The notes under the pieces: generated by a model
The model's database searches: none
Told to the model about the DNA's origin: nothing
Seen by the model: the letters and a program-made list of their open reading frames with translations, nothing else
Translations under genes and position numbers: made by a program
Source: Daphnia pulex
Lineage: Eukaryota > Arthropoda > Branchiopoda > Diplostraca > Daphniidae
NCBI RefSeq assembly: GCF_021134715.1
Contig: NC_060028.1
Span: forward strand, 9,461,482 to 9,525,481
Direction: 5' to 3'
DNA length: 64,000 nt
Shown here: positions 1-16,544 of the stretch, one piece after another
Numbering within the stretch: the stretch's first letter is position 1
Layout: every line of letters starts with the position of its first letter

Positions 1-3000
1 CTTCTTTGGCACGACGGAGCCAAAAGAAAGTTCACATCTCGAAATCCCCAAAAGTTTCACAACTTGGACTTGCGTCGCTCGTTTCCTCGGTGATTTGGCG
101 GAGGAGGAGTGATGCGAGGAGGGGATCGGTGAGTCGGTTAACAACAACAACAACACCCCTGGCAGCAGCAGCAGCAGCAGTCTCAGCGCCTACACGGGGA
201 GCGCCGAAGAAATTGCGAGGCGGAAGACCTTGCCATCCAACGGTGTTGCTGTCAAAGACTCTGTGTGACGACGGAGCAACCAACAACAACTTACATCGCG
301 ATTTGTTGTTGTGATTCTGGACAGTGGCGGCGGCGGCGGCCGGTGATTTGTTGACAGCCGAACGCGGCAACGGGTTGAAGTTTGACAACTTCATCCGGCT
401 GTCTTGTCTCTGCCTACGCTGCGTAGTGCGCGGAATTGTGGGAAATTTTGGTCGGCCTGGCCCCACGGATATACAACAACAAGACACACAAACCCGGCGC
501 AGACAACAACAACAACCGGAATACACGGGCGCTGGCCAATTGGCGAATTTCAATCGAAATGAAAGCGAGCGGCCATGTGCGGCAGACGCATTGTTGTGTA
601 ATATCTAATTTTGCTGTTGTGTAATAATAACCGCACACACACACACACAGACACACACAACACCGACACACACAGCTGCTGGCTCCTATCTCTCTCTTAT
701 TAGGAGCCGCCCCGGAAGGGTAAAATAAAACAATTCACAAGGCGGAAAAGCAAAAGCCGCGTACCGTACCGGTCGGCGGTACCCGATCCAGTGCCCAGTT
801 CCTTCCTAACTTGTTCTCCCCCTCACTCTCTGGTTCCTTCACGTTTACACACATGCACACGCCCCGGGAGCGCCCGAGCAATAGAAAAAGGGGCCCATGC
901 GCGGATCGACGGTTGGGAGTCTCTCCTAGCTCCCAAATGTATACACGTCTACACTAGACATGGAGGACTATCATAGAGAGATCCTTGAAGGAAGAGATGG
1001 ATGGCAGGGAATCAAATGGAAGAAGAAAAAAGAAGAAATCCTAAAATGAGACTAAGGAGCCTGAAGCCATTGACTCTCTTATGTCGACTAGCAGAAAAAA
1101 GAAAAAGTGATCCGATTGCGTTTGTTTTGTAAGTTTGGCCTCCACCAAAAACCGCCACGCTGGTTAGTTAGTTTGTTAGTTAGTTACTCTTCTTTTGTTC
1201 TTTTGGCCTTCTGGCTCCTGAAATCCTCTTTGCTTCTCCTTTCACAGCCTCCAAGGAGCCAAACAGTCGAGAAATCCGTTACTACACAAGTCGAACGGGC
1301 GACTCATTGCCGTTGACGATGCGAAAATCCCATCAGTCAAATTTTCTTTTTGGTGTTTGTCTTTCATTCAACCTGCCACTCTCTCTCTCGTCTTACCATT
1401 TGCAAAATTTACAGCGAATATACATAAGTCTCTCAGTGGCAGAGTTTTTCCTTCTTTTTTCTTCTTCTTCTTCTTATACCCGGGCACCCCACCATCGCTG
1501 GGTGATGATGAAGAGCCTTACGTACGGATGACTTGATTTTCCTATCCTATCTCATCCGCCTCGACTGTGGGAGAGAGAGAAGAGAGCTGAAAGGCCGACG
1601 AGGAAGAGCTAGGAAAAAATGGGAGACGGGCCTGAATAACGGACTAGACGTCACAAGTCAAAACTTGAAAGGGTTTCCAGCTTAATGGAGCAAAAGTAAA
1701 CTGGGAACCAAAAGAAAGAGGCCCCCCCCCCTCACCACCATACACAAGCAGCAACATACCACGTCCATGTGTACTGCTACAGCACACAAGACTACAACAT
1801 TGTTGAAAATTGCACGCATGGAAATTTTGCCCCTCAATCCTACCCGGCCGCCGCCCGCCCGTTCCACCATTTCCACCTAATCCCGAAAAGGCTCTCTCCT
1901 GCCTTTCCTTGATGTGTGAGTGAAACTTTTTTTCATTTTTACCAACGGGGAAGGGAAAAAGAAGAGAAACGCAAATCCACTTTTTAGTAGAGCATATATA
2001 GTATACCACACCCAGTCCCGAAATGGGAAACATATTTGAATATAAAAAAGAAAAAGGAACGATTGATCAAACAGAGGGGGCAACAACAAATCTCCGAATC
2101 CTTATTTATTTATTCATTAAACGAATTGAATAAATAAAGAAAGGAAATGGGGAACCAAAAAAGCCTATAGATAGCCACCGCCGTCGTGTTAGTTAGTTTA
2201 TAGGAGAGAATCGGATTTCCCTTGCCATTTGTACACCGGCGTGTGTCTCCAATGGCGCGAGCCCAGACTGTCAACGCTCGGAAGTGGAGGAGCTTCGAGC
2301 GTCAACAAATTAGTCGCAATCGTGACTTTGGGTGTGAAGAAACCCCGTGCCTCCACCGAGCTATCGCCCATCAACAAGAGGAGTCCAAGAAAACGAAACT
2401 AACAAAGGGATGACGACACACTCATACTTGAATCGATATCATTAGCAACGTCGTGTCAGACAGGGGGGAAACCCAGGCAAAGAGAGAAGGAGGGCTTATA
2501 TGTTGACGTTAGGTCATTATAGAATTGGGGGATCAAAGTCCTTTTACATAATTTTTATTTATATAAAAACATATTTCCCCCCTTTTTTTGTTTTGTTTTT
2601 CGACTTTCACGAAAGAGCGAACAAACAAACACACACACAAAATAAATAAATCATCGAAAAGTATAGAGACACCCCGGACTTCCTCCGGTTGTTGTGTGTG
2701 ACACAACAACAACAACAACAACACAGCGAGTAATTAAATGGCGACGAAAGAGGAGAAGTGGCGGAGGGGGGCTAAGTATAGAGCTCGGCTGCTGAACTGC
2801 CCGCCTTCCGCTGGCAGTGCGCGGAATAAATCAACGAGCGGAGGGGGGAAAAGCGAACTTTTCCGCCAAGGAGAGCGTTTTTTTGTATTATTTTTCTCTC
2901 TCTTTTGCGCTGGATATTTTATTTTCCAGAGAGGCCTGGAAGTGGAGACAGCGGAGAGAATGGAACGCTGATGGAAGCCGACACGCAAACATTGCTTGTA

Positions 3001-3303
3001 TGGTAATCGTGAAGGGGGTATAGTAGTGGGCTAGAGCTACTACCAGAGAGACGGCCGCCCGTTTCGTGACGTGAGATTTATGACGGCCGCCTCACCAATC
3101 AAAATCCCGGGGCCCTGTCGTCTTTCTCCGTCTGCCCTTTTAACTCATTCTCCTTTGGTCCCAATTGAGTAACCACACATAGACACAACAATGTGGAAAG
3201 AGACTGGGTGCGGGTGCGGGGGACCGGACCACATTTCCATATAAGCAATCCTGTTACCCCAACTCTACAAGGATCAACTAACTCTTGGAGGAATATGACA
3301 AAC
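1..3303. other. Non-coding, repeat-rich region
   Basis: No convincing coding exon is seen on either strand. The first 600 bases are GC-rich with CAA and GCA triplet runs and resemble a 5' untranslated exon; a donor-like GTGAGT follows at 129. The rest holds an (AC)n run near 632-660, an (ACA)n run at 2701-2724 and pyrimidine-rich stretches. If the small exon at 3304-3484 is real, this DNA would be its downstream intron on the minus strand. Confidence 0.5.
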
Positions 3304-3484
3304 CTGATGGTGACTGCTTGACGCCAACTGCGCAAGAAGAGTCGGCATCGTCCTGCGAGGATTGCCGGGAACAGGAGGGCTGACTCTCGACCATCTTGTT
3401 CTCAATGGCTCCTTGATGTTCTCCTCCAGTGCTGGTGCTAGTGCTGCTGCTGCTACCCTGCTGCTGCTGCTGGATTAGATTCAT
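3304..3484 (-). CDS. Candidate first coding exon of an unrecognised Gln/Ser-rich protein (partial)
   Basis: An ATG at 3484 opens a 60-codon reading frame starting MNLIQQQQQGSSSS, followed by a Ser/Thr/Gly-rich stretch and an acidic, Ser-rich end (SQDDADSS). It runs to a GT donor just below 3304, read on the minus strand. A pyrimidine-rich tract and AG near 3561 would make an acceptor in the 5' leader. The composition resembles the disordered N-terminus of a nuclear regulator, but I do not recognise the protein and no following exon is visible before the window edge. It could be chance open sequence. Confidence 0.35.
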
Positions 3485-6400
3485 GTTTCGCAACGATATA
3501 GTATAACTTCTTCTTAGTTGTGTATCACGCCATCTTCTTCCAGCGACGCTCCATCTAGTCTGGAAACAATGTCAGACATCAACAACATGAATACAACCTA
3601 CTACAATATGAATCGATAAGAAATGGCTGCCAACAACATTCCCCTCTTCTTTTTCTCCTTTTTTTGAAAAAAAAAAGTGGGGAAATAATAATAATAAAAT
3701 AAAACCCCCCTCTTCCACCCCATTTTGGGAGAGTTGGGGGGGAATGACAGTTGTGCGGCCATCAAACTACAGTAGCCAAAAATATAATAAAAAGAAAAAG
3801 AAAGAAGGCTTCCACACAAGCAGACACACACGAAAGGAGCGTGATCTCTTGACTTCGATTTTTCTGCTCTGGGGGGCTCAAGTCAGTTAGTTCTCTCTTC
3901 TTGGGCACGAACGTTTCCTTTTCTTATTTCTTATTTCTTTTTCTTGCCCTTCGTTTCAATCAATTTGATGGGCTAAGAAACCCTACACTTCCATCGACCG
4001 GAATATATACAGAGAGGCCAATGTTCAGTAGTAGACGAGATAGATAGACACACACACACTCTATAGAGGAATCAATCGCGTTAACACACACACACACACA
4101 CTTGTTCTCTCTCTCTCTCTTTGGCCCCCCAACTTCCTTACGGAACGGAACAGGAGCGGCAACAAAAAAACGAATCGAGGAACTCGTTGGCGAAACTTTT
4201 TTCCCTTGTAGAGGAGAAGTGAACCTGGCAGGACGGACAACAAGGTCGGGGTAAAGAAAAAAAAAGTGATCCTATTGTCTTTTTTTAGCAGTTGCCTCCT
4301 ATATCTTTTCTGCCCGGCAGTCGTTGTTGATGATGCCCAGTCCCGATACCAAATAGGAAAGAAAAAAAAGAAAGTGGATCCTGAGAGCAGTGGCCGGTTC
4401 GTTTGTGTGTAAAAAAGTACCGAAAGGAGAAATAAAGAAAAAAGGGAAAGAGAGAGCAGACAGACACACACACACACACGCGATTCGAAAATAGATTGAT
4501 ACATACGAGGTTGTGTGTGTGTGATATAGAGGCAGAGTGCCAGAGCATCAAGCTTAAGCTACTTGTCCATAAAAGATGGTTGGGCCAAATAATAAAAACA
4601 GCCTAGGTCGAGATTCGTGTAGTAGTTGCACTTGAAGAGAAAAACAAACAAAAGAAGGAAAACCCCAAAGACAAAAGAGAGAGAGCGATAATCTTTTGGG
4701 GAAATAATATCCGTCCATTTTTGGGTTGGGAGCGCTGGGCCGATATCACCTGTCAAGATCTGGTTGACTGCGTTCTTTATGTTCCTTCAGGGGGGCCGGA
4801 GCCAACGAGGAAAACACCCACACACATGCATTGAATAAGGTTATATCATTTAAGGACTCTCGGTCGGTGGCCACTTGATTTGGGGGAAAATCTCAACGCT
4901 AAAGTAGTTGCGACGTATTTATTAGTGTGTGTGTGTCTGTGTGTGAAAAGTCTATTCAGGAGGGATTATGGCCGTTTGGCTAATCCCCATTGATTATTGG
5001 CCTATCTATTTTAACCGGATCCCCCCACCCCCGATCGATGAGGCTCTCTAGCTGCTCACCGTCGTCGAGCTGGTGTGTGGCTACCAAGTTCCATCTACAG
5101 TATACACACTCACTCTATATTGGAGAGAAACAGGCGAGACAGAGAGAGTCGTTGGAGTAGTATAGTAGCTAGTTGGTCGAGTTAATGCAATTAACGGGCG
5201 GAGCAGCAGCTGAGTAAGACGACGTCAGCAGCAGCAGCAGGATAGCAGAAGCAACTCTTCCAACTTTTTTACGGACACGAGAGTAAAACAGAGCCAGTAA
5301 AAGAGCCTCACACTTAGATACTATAACAACACGGTTTATACAGGGCTCGCCGGCTAGAAACGACCTATCACACGTTCCTGTAAGCGATTCCACGGCCAGT
5401 GTTGAGTGGAGGATAACATGATCGATAAGCATGTAAGCACGAGTCGAAAACCGTGAGTAGGCCATAGTCTAGTGCATATACAACGAGACCGCCAACAACA
5501 ACCCCCCGACAAAAAAATCCAAATTTTCCTATCTCTTTTTCCCTTTCGTGCAGGAACTACTGAAGTAAATAAATAATGCGCCGTGAAATAACGATTTATG
5601 GGGCCCGAGGTCGTGCTGACGGGCTTCACCGTTCACAGCATCCAATTAGAATCTTCAATGTGAGCCCAAGTGATGACACATTTGAAGGAGCCACTAGCTT
5701 CCTTGCACACAGAGTTTGGAGATTTAAAGTCAGGAAGTCTGTGATCTCAGGTTGAACTGAACAAAAACCAAGTTACCCAGGAACGATTTATCCACCACCA
5801 ACCAAACCAAACAATACATTATGATTAGGTACCCCATGACAATGCTTTTAAGTAAAGATCAGCTTATTCTTAATTAAGAAATGTTTTCTCACTGCTGGTG
5901 TTCATGATTAGAACTTCGACCCAAGGAAACCTATCCAGCTTTGGCTCGCAGACAGTTGTGGCAACCGGAATGAAACTTATTCTTACCTGCTGATATGTTG
6001 GGATGGATTAATTGCACAGTGCACTAGAATAAAGTGTTCTCTTTTCAACAGATGAGTCGATTTGAAAAAAAAAAACTTTGTCTCGTCTACTCGTCTCGGC
6101 GACCAAACAGGCGGTGAATCGATCCACGTCTGTGAATACGAAATTATTTTCAGCCCACTCCCAGCATTCCTACTACAAAGACGAGGGCCACACAACACTG
6201 GAAAAAAAATAAGGTTCTATTTCTAACGGCTAAAAAGATCACACGCTCCACTTTTTTTGTTTCGGTATTCTACTCTTTTTTATACACTCGTCTTATCGAC
6301 TGACAGATCAAGTAGGAATAAAATAGTAAATACACGTTGCGATTACAGCGCCTAAAACAGGAACTAGCGGCCAACGACGCAATCACCAACGACAGACAGA

Positions 6401-7641
6401 GTAAATCAATAGTAGTAGATTCAGAATTCTATCCTTGTCTTGACGTTTCCTTTTTTTTTTGTTCTTCAATTTAGTCATATCTTTCAGCCATTTTCAATGA
6501 CATGGACTTTTCACTTCTCGGTATATACAAGTCTAAAAACGGATTTGTGGAAGTAAAGGAACCATGTTCCCAGTTCGACAGCAGGATCGATGGAGCGTAT
6601 TTTCCCCGGTCGACCCGGAAAAACGAACACAAGAAGAAGCGCGTACGAAGCATGCATGAATGAACGATTGGGGATGATTGAATTCTTTCTCTTTTCCTTC
6701 TTTTAGTTTCCAGCGGAGCGAGGGAGGTGAAAATTATTCCATTCGTGTCGTACCAAAAGTTGAGCAACTCTACTATATAAAAAAACTCTCGGAAATAAAA
6801 GTTATATCAGGCAGATCTCGATTCGTCACCATTTATGGGTAACATGGACATGGGGTCCGACATGGCATCACGCTCATATCTTTTTGGGTTAACAACTTCT
6901 TGCCCGCCGACTGTCTCTAGCTCTCCCTTTTTTCCCTACCAACATTTCGCTTCTGGCTCACCCTTCACAAACGAAGAGGATAGAAAACAAGCAACTCAAG
7001 TGACAGCCACGGTGGAGGCTCAGTTACTCATCCCTAATGTAATGTGCACAGACACAAAAAAAAACTGGGTAAATCAAAACATGTAACATATAAATCACGC
7101 GCACAAACAGAGAGAGAAAAAGAGAGAGAGAGAACGCGAACTGCTAATCCAAGCAGTAACAACGCAATCCAGTCAAGACGACTATTCTGTGGATATTTTT
7201 TTTCTTTTTTTGGGGGTAGGGGGAGAAGGGGGTTAATTTCGCTCTCTGCGCACTAACAATGATATAGATGGGAAGGAAAAATAATTCCGACGACGTACTC
7301 AACACTCAACACGGATGAAAAAAAATAAAAGGAAGAGAAAAGAAGTAGATGAGAGAAGTACAAGCTTTTGAATATTAAACTAAACAGAATTTTGATCCTG
7401 GATGAAAGAAACTTAACAGACAGAGCTACTTTTCCCATTAGCAGGATTCATCCACTCTCTCGCACCGCTCAGCAGATGCAACAACGACATCGACCTAAGT
7501 ATAAGACAGACTAACAAAGATCTTTCTTCTTTTTTTTTCTTCTTTCGGACGAGTAGTAAGTGATGGGTTAATCATGAAGAGGAGAAATAGAATTGGAGAC
7601 GAGTTTCTTCATCTTCCAACGAAAATGAATCGTCCGTTTCT
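3485..7641. other. Non-coding region upstream of the 3.4 kb exon and downstream of AP-2 mu
   Basis: This holds homopolymer and dinucleotide runs, for example (AC)n at 4085-4101 followed by (CT)n to about 4121. Open frames here (for instance minus 5169-5465) lack conserved domains and codon regularity. The part next to 7641 must include the AP-2 mu 3' untranslated region, but I could not place its polyadenylation signal. Confidence 0.5.
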
Positions 7642-10445
<2,804 letters not shown>

Positions 10446-13400
10446 TTAATTTCCGTTTTGTGGATTGCTATTACCGCCCTCAGAGGAGGATGCACCACGC
10501 ATAGCATCAATCTTGGCGCAAATCTTCAATGCCGGCCCAAGTTTCATCGACATGGCAGACATCAAATGATCGGCTTTCAATAACATGAGCGCTTGGCCAT
10601 CAATTTCCTGCAATGCGAAATCTTCGGCATAATCTGCACATCCAGTTAAACTTCGCACGAAATCCGCGACCTCGGTAACCTGAATGAATAGAAGTCTTAA
10701 TTATCAGTGCAATCTAAGTCGTAACAATAAATAACTTACACTCCACTTGGCTGGATTAGTTTTCGGCTCAGGTTTGAGCTGGTGAGTTGGTGTTTGAGAT
10801 AGTGAGGCTGTGGGAGAACGCAATTGCTGAGCAGCCAGAGCACACAACTCTGCATCCAAGCTGATATCTTCTTTATCTCCAGAGGGAGCAAAGCTCGTTG
10901 GAGGAGTTGGGCCCTGAGGAATTGTCACGGCCGTTGGAGAAGCCAATTTGTTGTTGGCTTCGGCTGTTGTTGAAGCAGCAGCGGGTGAGTGAGTGGTTGA
11001 CGTCGCAGTGGTCAGTAGCCCACCACCACCGCCAACGGCTGCTTTTACTCCCTGACCGTTGACACAAGTCGTTGTCGAGACAGTTTCCTGCTGCTGCTGC
11101 TGCTGTTGATTCGGCTGAACGGGTCCAACTGCTGGCGAAGCATTTATGTTAGACCTATTTCAAAAGTAAACAAACACGGTTAAAATTAAAAGAGTCAAAA
11201 GATAAATGGGTTAATGACATACTTTTTCGAGCAGGCTGTGGAACAAAAGCGTTTTGAACGACGAAATTTGGAAATGAAATCCATTTTTCCACATCCCTCG
11301 CATGTGGCCATGGTAGCTCCTTTAGGCGTCGACATCTGCTGAAGATCGTTAGTTGTTGTGGTGGTAGGCGGCGCAGGCGGGGGTGCCAGAGGTGGAGATT
11401 GATGGGTCACTGTAGGTTGTTCCATATGTAATTTTTTCTCTGTTTAAGGGAGGGGGGAATTTGGGTCATGAGTAAACCAAACTTTGGCAAAACTAAATAC
11501 ATGCAATCAAACAAAACATCAATTATTTGAAAAAATAATCTTACTCGGAGGTTCTCCATCCAATTTGAAACTGTGATCTTGATTCCGTTGTCCGTTGCAG
11601 CGCGTCAGAGATTCATTCGGATGGAAACGGCCGACTGGGAAAGGTTCCGATGACTCTTGGATCACAAAGTCACCCAATACGTGGGTCAATATCTGAGGCC
11701 GTACAACTGCTTGAGGCAAATTGGGGTCTTTTTTCTCGCGGATAGCTGGCGAATGACTAACCATGTGATGATCTCCTTGATTTCCTCCTATTCCGTTCAT
11801 CTGAGGCGTTTCTTTCTTTTCGGTAGACGGTTCCTCTACAGCAGGAGTTGTTGTCGTAGGGGCCGAAGGGGTTTGAGAGTCGGTTACTGCATTGCGAGGA
11901 GATGGTTTCGGCTCTTCTACTTTTTCGGTAGTACTGGGCAGCGGTGTTGTTGATGGCTGTGTCCGAGCCGGAGAAGGTAGAGGAAATTGAGGTGCTGGGG
12001 AAGCTGAGACAGTAACTGTTACTGGCTGTAAAGTCGACATAGCCATTCGTGGTCCCTGAGTGGAAATGGTGATTGGCGACGAAGATGGAGGTACTGCGTG
12101 CGTCATATTGGCCATGGCGGATAATGGCGCAGCCGGTCCAACGGTAATCAATCCGCCACCTAATGGAGTGGGCATTCGAGCTGATGAGGTCACGGCCGGA
12201 TTTGTAATGAAGCAAGTCGTATTCGATTGACTGCTGGACATTGGCATATGAATGTTTAATTGTCCGTGTTGGTGCTGGCTAAGATCGCCATTCATGTTTT
12301 GAAAATTATTCATGGGAGTTGCAGAACGTATGTTGTGCGTTCCCGTCATTCCAATCGGGTAGACTGCGGATCCGACAGGGATCGTCAAAATCTGTGGATG
12401 CTGTTGGTCCGTTTTATCGTTAGATGAAACATTGACTTGGTGTGGATGAGGAGCCATTGCAAGCAAATTTGGAGGTTGATTTGGTTGGTGTTGTTGCTGC
12501 TGTTGTTGTGGAGGAGCGGGGGCAATGGGTTTGTAGCTGGAGCGAACAGCATGAGTAGTGGTTGTGGTGGTAGTGGTCACCGGCCCAAATGATGCAGAGG
12601 AAATACACGGTGGCATTTGCATCATTCCCTGTTGTTGCTGCGATTGCTGTGGAATTACAACCTGCTGGAGTGTAGGGGCAACGTTTTGCATTGGTTGCTG
12701 GGATGGCATTTGAGCAGGCGACAACATGTGCTGTTGTTGTTGTTGGGGAGCGCTCTGCGTCGTCGTGGTTACGTTGTTCGATGCAGCTAATGACGTAGCT
12801 GCTGATGAGGCAACTGCCATAACAGGCCTGAAAGAAGACAATTGCGAATATTAACTAAATGATCCTGAATCCACTTAAAAAAACAGAATTTACTTGTTCA
12901 TTTGATATTGCAGCTGGAGTTGATGTTGCTGATGTTGTTGTTGCTGATGTTGTTGCTGCTGATGTTGTTGTTGGGCTTGCTGCTGATCGTTGATAGCTTG
13001 CTGCAATTGGGCTTGTTGATTGGCGTCCAGCGTTTGCTGAGCCACTTGCTGGAAAGCCGGAAGTGACATGAGTGTCGGCTGTTGTTGCTGTTGATACTGC
13101 TGAATTTGGAACGGATGCTGCTGCATCTGAAACTATTGGATCGATGGTTAAATATATCCTAGGCGACAATCAATAGAATTTCTTACCTGTTGAGCAATGA
13201 GTTGCTGAGATACGGCATGCAGTTGTTGATTCTGTTGTTGCTGTTGGAGCTGAATCTGCTGCTGCTGCTGTTGTTGTTGTTGCTGCTGCTGCTGTTGTTG
13301 TTGCTGTACCGGCTGTAAAAGAGTTTGCTGGCCTTGCACGACTGACGGTGCCACTGGTCGCTGTTGATTTTGTGGAGGCCGTCCAACTTTCTTTGTCTTA

Positions 13401-14190
13401 CCCTAATCGAACAAATATTGATTATAGAAATCCTTATGTATAGCTGCTGAAAGAATAGATTTGCGTACGGCAGGTCTAGGGTTTCCAGTTTGAGTATTTG
13501 TGACCACTCCGCCTGCAAATGTCTGATTGGACATGGACGAGGCTGGCCGAATCGGTGTTGGTGCTGTCGAAGCTCCCGATGATGAAGGCAATATCGTTGA
13601 TAACGGGCGGGTTCCGCTTGCTTTCGATGGAGTCTCAGCTCTAGGTTTAATGGCAGCAGTAAGGGGAGGCACTGGTTGTGGTGCTGATTTCAATTGGAAA
13701 ATAAAAATTAGCTATTGAAATTGAAGATAGTATTCTGAAAAGCAACTCACCCGGTTGCGCAGCGATAGTTGGCTGAGGTGCCGCCTGGAAAAACATTCCG
13801 TCGGGTTGCCCATGTTGTCTGATTATGATGGGGCCTTGCTGACCTCCAAACTGATAAAAGTTTGGAGGTAGTTGAAATCCTAAAGACTGGCCCATTTGGT
13901 TACCCTTTTAAGTCAAAACAAGGATACATTAGAAAAAAAAAATCAATACCAAATAATAACAAAACTACACTACCTGCATTTGACTTATGATCTGCATTGG
14001 TTGCATGGAACCACCAAGTTGCATGGGTGCAGAATTTGCTTGAGAAGTGACAATCTGAGGTTGTGACAACATATTGGTTGCCTGACTGACGTTAACACCT
14101 GTACCAGCCATGTTGCCCTTATTTCCAACAGCAGATGTCATGACTGGGGACTTTGGAGGCATCCCAGCATTCACAACTTGATAATAAGGT

Positions 14191-14222
<32 letters not shown>

Positions 14223-16544
14223 TTGTTGCTGCTGTTGTTGCTGCTGCTGTGCCTAATGATACAATTCAAAATTTATTTTAACGAAACACATTCAATATGG
14301 GACATTCAAATCTTCAACACACCTTATTCATTTCAATGGGCTTTCCTTGTGGACCTTGTTGATTATAATTTCCAGCTTGATTTGTGATCAGCGGTCCAGC
14401 AATGACCAACGTCTGATTATTGGATGTTGGAATACATCCATTGTTCCTTGCATTGTTGAAAAATTGAAGAATGGCATTGTTATCTGTAAAAAATTAACAT
14501 TATTGAGAAGGTGACACTTTGGATTACCAAGAATATCATGCTATACCATTTTGATGACCCTTAAGCATATTGTTGCCGGTTATTTGAAGATGTGGTGTCA
14601 ATTGTCCAGGTTGAAATGTTTTGCCAGCAGCAATAACCTAAAGATAGATAACAAATTTGTCTAATTTTATTCCATGTTTTAGTTCCCTTTGTGAAAATAC
14701 ATGACAAATCAATTTAGATCAATGTGACCATTCGTAACGTTTGAGGGAAGCAAGAACACACACCTGAATAGGTTGTCCGAAATTGGTCGACTGAATGAGA
14801 AAGACAAAAGAAACTCGTCAAATTCCGCAATCAAAAACAAACGTGGTCTATCAGTACGAATTATTATTGATATTTTGTCCTAAATATCTTGTCATTGGAG
14901 TAAAACAAAAATGCTCTTCAACCGTAGGTTTCAAATCATTTGTGTTAAAAAACAAAAGTGCTCTTCAAACGTGGGTTTGAAATCATGCTCCGCTAGATGG
15001 CATTCAAAACATCAACTGTTTTGTTTTTGACTTTTTGTTCCGTTACCTCCTCCGTAAATTGGTTGCCATATTTATTTTATACTTTTGCCACATTCCGTTT
15101 TCCAAATTTAATTTTAATTTTAAAATATACAATAGAAGGTAAAAAAGATACCTGTATCGTTTGATTAACACCGTTTGGCTGCAACGAAATATTTCCTGGC
15201 ATGATGAATTGCTGACCCTGGGCATTACTGTATAATTGCTGCAAGTACGGAATCTGTTGCTGGATTACTTGAACCTGCACGTCAATATTCACCAAGTATG
15301 TTTAAGGGAGATATTTGACGACTGTCAAAAATTATGTTTGTCAATCAAACCTGAGGCATCCCTCCAGAAGACATGACAGGATGGCCCATCGATTGCTGGA
15401 AACCGGCAGCGTTCATACTGGCCATCGTCATTCCGGCCATTCCGTTGTTAGCCAAAGAAGGCATCATCGAGTTCATAGCCGACATATTGATCGTATTCAT
15501 GGCTGACGGATTCATCGCCATTGCTGCATTCATGCCGCCATTCATCGGAGAAGGGTTGCCTCCACCTCCGTTAGGTTGCTGCGTTTGAGAACCACCAGGA
15601 GATGGTCCAGGTGTGTTTCCTGCCTGTTGTTGTTGCTGAGGGCTGGCCATCAGCTGCTGCTGCTGCTGTTGTTGTTGAGGGCTAGCCATTATTTGCTGCT
15701 GGAACACGAACTAGAGGAGGAAACAACGACATTTTACTCGGATGAATTAACGTTGGTTGCAAGCCCTCTAAAAAATGTTGGACTATAAATTTAATTCAAG
15801 GGGTTTCATGTAAATTTGACTGTCCCCCCCCCCGGGTGACCCATGTGTCCATGTTCCGAGCCCCATGTTTGAACAGAATGTGAAATTCTTTTTTCATCTT
15901 CCTTCAACCTACTCGACTGATCAAACATTCAAACTACCCCCGCCACCCATGTAATATTGAAAACACGGACGAATGCGAGGAGGGTATCAGATATGGACAC
16001 AATGGACGATGGTATATAAAGTTTAGTCGGGTGTCATGTGGATCCGTTCTCAGATAGGATTCAGTCGGGGCGAGCGCGCTATAGCGTAGCAGAGTACAGG
16101 GCGTGCTAAGCGTACTCAATATAGCTAGTCGCTGCTGTGGTTCTCTCTCGTTCGACACAAAAAGAGGGGTGCATAAATGTGCACCGAGGGATGAAGAGGG
16201 GAGAGAAAAAATTGGTTGGTAGGGGGCGCTAAAGCCATTGTGTGCCGTGCAGGCTTCGAGAGAGAGAGCGTGTGTGTGCGCTTATAGGAAGAAGAGGAGA
16301 GAAAAAAGGCCGTTTCTTCTATGTTATTTATGATACATACTACTACTTCTCTACTATATACTTGAGTAGGGATTTGCGTTGGACCCATGGGCGATTGCAT
16401 GGCCTCGACAACGGAAGATGGCGCAGACGGGGCGGAACTTTGATTCGATCCAGGACCGACAGGCACCACCGTCGGGGTTCCGCCGCTCTGCACAGCCGTC
16501 GTCGTCGATGAAGATTCCGACTCGTTCTTGGTCGATTCGCTCAT
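10446..16544 (-). CDS. ph: Polyhomeotic-like Polycomb protein (PRC1 subunit)
   Basis: Fifteen coding exons give about 1398 residues: 16362-16544, 15351-15710, 15152-15274, 14764-14790, 14547-14637, 14323-14483, 13974-14252, 13751-13904, 13469-13683, 13187-13402, 12894-13132, 11545-12827, 11223-11439, 10740-11154, 10446-10679. Three conserved blocks identify it: an HD1-like segment near residues 1053-1085 (RPQILTHVLGDFVIQ), an FCS zinc finger near 1155-1183 (CEGCGKMDF then FCSTACSKK), and a C-terminal SAM domain near 1319-1385 (EIDGQALMLLKADHLMSAM). Polyhomeotic joins PRC1 in the nucleus, and its SAM domain polymerises to help compact silenced chromatin. The first two thirds are disordered and Gln/Met/Ser-rich with long poly-Gln runs. 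Exon 4 is only 27 nt. An AG at 16582-16583 shows that the leader is spliced as well. The family is certain; the polyQ exon borders are slightly less so. Confidence 0.93.
13247..13314 (-). repeat. Second CAG/CAA poly-Gln tract in PHC
   Basis: Mixed CTG/TTG triplets on plus encode a run of about 17 glutamines in PHC exon 10, followed by more Gln-rich sequence. A third, His/Gln-mixed tract lies at 12915-12985 in exon 11. Confidence 0.8.
14194..14252 (-). repeat. CAG/CAA tract encoding poly-Gln in PHC
   Basis: An almost uninterrupted mix of CTG and TTG on plus reads as CAG and CAA on minus, giving about 19 consecutive glutamines at the start of PHC exon 7. Mixed codons slow slippage, but the tract is still likely to vary between individuals. 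Confidence 0.85.
14990..15001 (+). promoter_or_regulatory. CTCF-like motif in a PHC intron
   Basis: CCGCTAGATGGC matches the CTCF core CCASYAGRKGGC at 11 of 12 positions. It lies in the intron between PHC exons 3 and 4. This is a sequence match only. Confidence 0.3.

Noticed and set aside
32-553. Long open frame on minus over a CAA/GCA-rich stretch
   Set aside because: Openness comes from triplet repeats and GC content. The opposite strand is equally open and neither shows a domain; an untranslated exon is more likely.
5169-5629. Overlapping minus-strand frames, one ending in a Leu-rich segment
   Set aside because: No conserved content, no matching splice sites or second exon, and composition like the surrounding non-coding DNA.
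11657-12215. Open frames on plus and in another minus frame
   Set aside because: Shadows of the large PHC exon 12, which carries the conserved HD1-like block in the chosen frame.
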